Source: Phycisphaerales bacterium UBA2266
Lineage (GTDB): Bacteria > Planctomycetota > Phycisphaerae > Sedimentisphaerales > Anaerobacaceae
Assembly: GCA_002347125.1 (NCBI GenBank)
Contig: DDXG01000186.1
Coordinates: 1-23,590, forward strand
DNA: 23,590 nt
Direction: 5' to 3'
Shown: one piece after another, positions 20,770 through 23,590 of the stretch
Layout: each line of letters opens with the position of its first letter
How positions within the stretch are numbered: the first letter of the stretch is position 1
The notes under the pieces: generated by a model
Told to the model about the DNA's origin: nothing
The model's database searches: none
What the model saw: the letters and a program-made list of their open reading frames with translations, nothing else
Program-made: the position numbers and the translations under genes

Positions 20770-23502
20770 TCACGGCTCAGGGGCGACCGTAACCTCCCAC
20801 GCGCCGACCGCGAGATCCCCTTTGGTATAGTTGTTCTTGTCACGGAGTTTGACCGTGATTGTGAAGGTTCCCGGCTTGTAGTAGGTGAACTTGTACCGCG
20901 GTATGGCCGTCCAACCGTCGGTTCGCCCCGGCGTCGAGTCCCCGAACGACCAGGCGAAGCTCGGCACGGCGGGTCCATTCTCGACCGTGATCTCGAAATC
21001 GGCCTCCTGCCTGGCAACCAGTTGTTCGGGAACATACCGCAAGGCGGTCATCCGGACCTTCGAGCCCGCCGCCGTCTGCACAGGCGCAGCGGCCTCGGCC
21101 GGTCTGGCCTGCGCCGCGCCGGACATATCCGGCTTGTCGGAGCGGACGCCCTGGAAGTTGGCCCGGCTGATCTGGCGGTGCAGATCGGATTCGAGCGACT
21201 TGGGCAGTTCCTTGCTCCATTTGTATGTATGCTGCTCCCGGAATGTGCCTGCGGGCGTCCACGCCTCAAGAATCAGGATGAACTCCTCGGCCGTGCTGAC
21301 CGTGGTCTCCGGGATCAGGGGGAATCGGACGCCAACCGGTTGATTCCAGGGTCGATCGGCCCCGGCCGAAAAACGTGTAGGTCCTGACGGCAGAAGGTCG
21401 TCGCGGCTCCGCACGCGAACACGGTTGTTCTCGGCCCGCTGGATGACGGCCGAGCAATTGACATGCCGCGGTCGAGCCCCCTCGGACGCCGGTATCTGGG
21501 TCGAGCCCAGGCGGCTTGCGATGGCCTCGGACGCATCGGCCCAGTCCGCCGAGCAGGATTCCTTCAGTGACACCTTGACGTTCACATCCCAGTTGCTGGC
21601 ATTGGGAACGACCGAAGGCGGCTCGTCGAACTCGACCGTTCCGGATGCCTCGTAGGTGTACTGGACGCGCTGCGGATTGGAGCCGGGAACCTCCTTGAAG
21701 AAGGCATCGCTGAGCTGCACGGACCCGACATAGGCGTGTGGACCGGTCCGGTCGGCCTTGGCGGCCAGACGGTGCTCTGTGTCATCGCTGGATGAGCGAG
21801 TCGACAGCGTATTACGCTTGGAGTCGGCAAGGATCCAGTAGCCCGTGTAAGCCGCCAGGTCCAGAGGCTTGGCCAGACGCCGCTGGATCTCCATAAGGGT
21901 GCGATTGAACGCCGGCGCGCCGCCACTGGTGAAGGCGTTGACGAGTTCGACCATCTCCGGCTGCGGCATGAAGGACCCGTCGCGGCCCCAGGGCGAGCGG
22001 ACAATGCCCAGCCGGACGAGGTGCCCGTCGATGGCGTCCAGGATGCGCAGGAACCGCCGGAAACAGTCGGCCCGATTCGGCTTGTTGAAACGATCCTCAA
22101 TCGTGCTCCGGATCAGAGGCCGGTCCGTGTACCATTCGTATATCTTCTTGAGGTCGGCCTCCCACTCGGCCGTTTCCTTCTCATGGGCCGCCCGCCGGGC
22201 GAAGTTCTCATCGACGAACGCTACGACTTCCGCATCCGTCATCTTCGAGCCATCGGCCTTGGGAAACTTGCGCTTGAGGTAGATCAGAATATCCTCACGG
22301 GTGCTCACGCGTTCCGGAATGTACGTCCCCGCCTTGTACTCCTGATAGAAGGTCTCCAGAGCATCGTCCTTGAGCATACTCCAGCCGACCTCCATCAGGG
22401 CGGCGGCCTGCACGGTGAATTGATAGATGGGCGTCGACTCCGAATAGGCCTTGCCCAGGATCTCGACCGCGGCCCAGTAGTCCCCCCCGGCAGCCTGTCC
22501 GCCGGCCTGGGAGACGGCCTCGATGGTATCGGTGCTCTTGGTAACCGTCTCAAGAACCGTCCGCAGCGTACTGGCCGGGGCGTGATCCACGATGATCTTG
22601 CCCATGAGCAATTGGAAACTGCGGCAGAAACCCGGCACATCCTGGCCGCCGGAAGCGGTAAAGAGATTGCCGATTTCCTCGCGGTGAGTAATCAGTCCCG
22701 CGAGTATCTTCCGCTTGATGCCACCGTCGAGTTTCTCGAACGCCTGCTTCTCCAAGTACTCCTCCGCCGATTTCATGAGCTTCTCTTCGAGTTGCTCGCG
22801 CGCTTTGCCGATGGCGCCCCAGGCTCGGCGGCTCGCCTCCTGGGCGATGGCGTCGGTAATCTCCTTCATCGGGTCGCGCTGGAAGCTGATGAGCCCGCTC
22901 AGGTGCGGCACATCCACAACGACGGCCGAGCGGTCCGCGTCATAGTAGCCGTCGACATAGACCGGCCCGCGCTCCGTCAGGTGTACGACGCCGACGTTGC
23001 GCGGGGTGGCCCCGGCCGTCTGTTCAGCCGTCAGCGGTAGGGTCAGTTGGAGGTCCGCTGGGAGGTATCGGCCGTTGCCATACGACGCCGGAGGCGTGAT
23101 TTCGACGACGCGGTCGCCCAGGACCAGGCCCGAATCCCGGGATCGCTGCAAGGCCTCCGCCGACGGCCCCGTAACCTTGTCGGGGGCCAGCGATCGGACC
23201 TGGGATTTGGCAATCACGTCCGAGAGAACATCGGCCCCGGCAAGCGTTACCGAGGCCTCCTTGACGGTCCGCCTGACAGGCAGTTGCCCCGGAGCAGTCG
23301 GCACAGGCAGGTCGAACGGGTCAGTCATGGCGACTGCCGACGGCGGGCCCCCCGAAGGGGCCGAACTCGATGGCTCCTCGGGCTTCGGGGCCTCCTTGCC
23401 GCACCCGCAAAGCACGAGAACGGCCGCCGAAAGGGCCAGAAACACCGCCAGATGGATCAAATCAGGGGAAGAACGCCTCGCTGAGGGGGTCGTTATGCTC
23501 AT
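20770..23502 (-). CDS. Large lipoprotein with C-terminal PKD domain, function unknown
   Basis: The protein is 910 aa. The start at 23502 is chosen for AAGGAG 8 nt upstream and because a lipoprotein signal follows, with hydrophobic 15-31 and the lipobox L-C-G-C34; the frame is open to 23577 without such features. After a Pro/Ser-rich linker, residues about 110-210 form a beta-rich region ending 'VVVDVPHLSGL', loosely like ZU5-type modules. A long, mostly helical and charged middle part (about 215-530) follows, then a beta-rich region. The final ~90 residues are a PKD domain (F-A-W-S-F-G-D-S-T-P-G; Y-K-P-G-T-F-T-I-T-V). It is probably anchored in the outer membrane and involved in surface or glycan binding. 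It is read in the same direction as the hydrogenase operon but 957 bp away, so no link is implied. Confidence 0.7.
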   Translation of the reverse strand: MSITTPSARRSSPDLIHLAVFLALSAAVLVLCGCGKEAPKPEEPSSSAPSGGPPSAVAMTDPFDLPVPTAPGQLPVRRTVKEASVTLAGADVLSDVIAKSQVRSLAPDKVTGPSAEALQRSRDSGLVLGDRVVEITPPASYGNGRYLPADLQLTLPLTAEQTAGATPRNVGVVHLTERGPVYVDGYYDADRSAVVVDVPHLSGLISFQRDPMKEITDAIAQEASRRAWGAIGKAREQLEEKLMKSAEEYLEKQAFEKLDGGIKRKILAGLITHREEIGNLFTASGGQDVPGFCRSFQLLMGKIIVDHAPASTLRTVLETVTKSTDTIEAVSQAGGQAAGGDYWAAVEILGKAYSESTPIYQFTVQAAALMEVGWSMLKDDALETFYQEYKAGTYIPERVSTREDILIYLKRKFPKADGSKMTDAEVVAFVDENFARRAAHEKETAEWEADLKKIYEWYTDRPLIRSTIEDRFNKPNRADCFRRFLRILDAIDGHLVRLGIVRSPWGRDGSFMPQPEMVELVNAFTSGGAPAFNRTLMEIQRRLAKPLDLAAYTGYWILADSKRNTLSTRSSSDDTEHRLAAKADRTGPHAYVGSVQLSDAFFKEVPGSNPQRVQYTYEASGTVEFDEPPSVVPNASNWDVNVKVSLKESCSADWADASEAIASRLGSTQIPASEGARPRHVNCSAVIQRAENNRVRVRSRDDLLPSGPTRFSAGADRPWNQPVGVRFPLIPETTVSTAEEFILILEAWTPAGTFREQHTYKWSKELPKSLESDLHRQISRANFQGVRSDKPDMSGAAQARPAEAAAPVQTAAGSKVRMTALRYVPEQLVARQEADFEITVENGPAVPSFAWSFGDSTPGRTDGWTAIPRYKFTYYKPGTFTITVKLRDKNNYTKGDLAVGAWEVTVAPEP

Positions 23503-23590
23503 GGCTGACGCTCCTTGAGTATCGATGATACGGCCGTTCCGCCGGCCGCGGAACAGCCAACGGGATCCGGCTGCCATCTTCTCCGAACCC

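Noticed and set aside
1..23590. CRISPR arrays, tRNA or rRNA genes, transposases
   Set aside because: No regularly spaced repeats, no tRNA T-arm/acceptor pairing, and no transposase motifs were found on reading both strands.

Overview
The window looks like a chromosomal segment of a planctomycete, most likely of the Phycisphaerae/Sedimentisphaerales type. This is inferred from high GC, several twin-arginine-exported Gfo/Idh/MocA oxidoreductases, an exported sulfatase, and dockerin-like calcium-loop motifs of the D-x-N/T-x-D-x-x-V-D-x-x-D...W-L kind. I could not run a database search, so the taxonomy and family names rest on motif reading.

Layout. Positions 1-492 hold the 3' part of a MocA-like molybdenum-cofactor nucleotidyltransferase. 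A leucine-rich-repeat membrane protein (522-1922, minus) follows, and just upstream of it lies a decayed piece of a toxin-antitoxin pair. A promoter at 2221-2250 precedes a plus-strand operon: a two-[2Fe-2S] small subunit, a Tat-type molybdopterin large subunit with a palindromic repeat inside its coding sequence, and an amidohydrolase (2311-6187). The MocA-like enzyme fits this molybdenum hydroxylase. An intact ParE/RelE-type toxin-antitoxin pair sits at 6211-6680 (minus).

Positions 6814-14312 look like a polysaccharide or sulfated-glycan region. It has two divergent Tat-exported Gfo/Idh/MocA oxidoreductases separated by a 90-bp inverted-repeat element of the 'CHSERSEES' type, then a sulfatase and a large beta-propeller/LamG protein carrying a dockerin-like motif.

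Positions 14347-19812 (minus) are the most interesting part: a respiratory-type [NiFe] hydrogenase operon encoding small subunit, large subunit, an octaheme tetrathionate reductase-like multihaem cytochrome, and maturation protease. Three departures stand out. The small subunit ends in two tandem beta-rich repeats instead of a membrane anchor. It has Cys where Pro normally sits by the medial cluster, which predicts a [4Fe-4S] medial cluster. The cytochrome carries an internal two-repeat dockerin-like module, one CX4CH haem motif and two extra C-terminal haems. There is no cytochrome b subunit. I infer an exported H2-oxidising module whose electrons pass to the multihaem cytochrome, possibly tethered through the dockerin module or the small-subunit tail.

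Upstream of this operon is a 957-bp gene-free region with a near-consensus promoter (20610-20638, minus). It would give a leader of about 790 nt rich in hairpins, two of which have competing partners. The right end (20770-23502, minus) is a large PKD-domain lipoprotein of unknown function.
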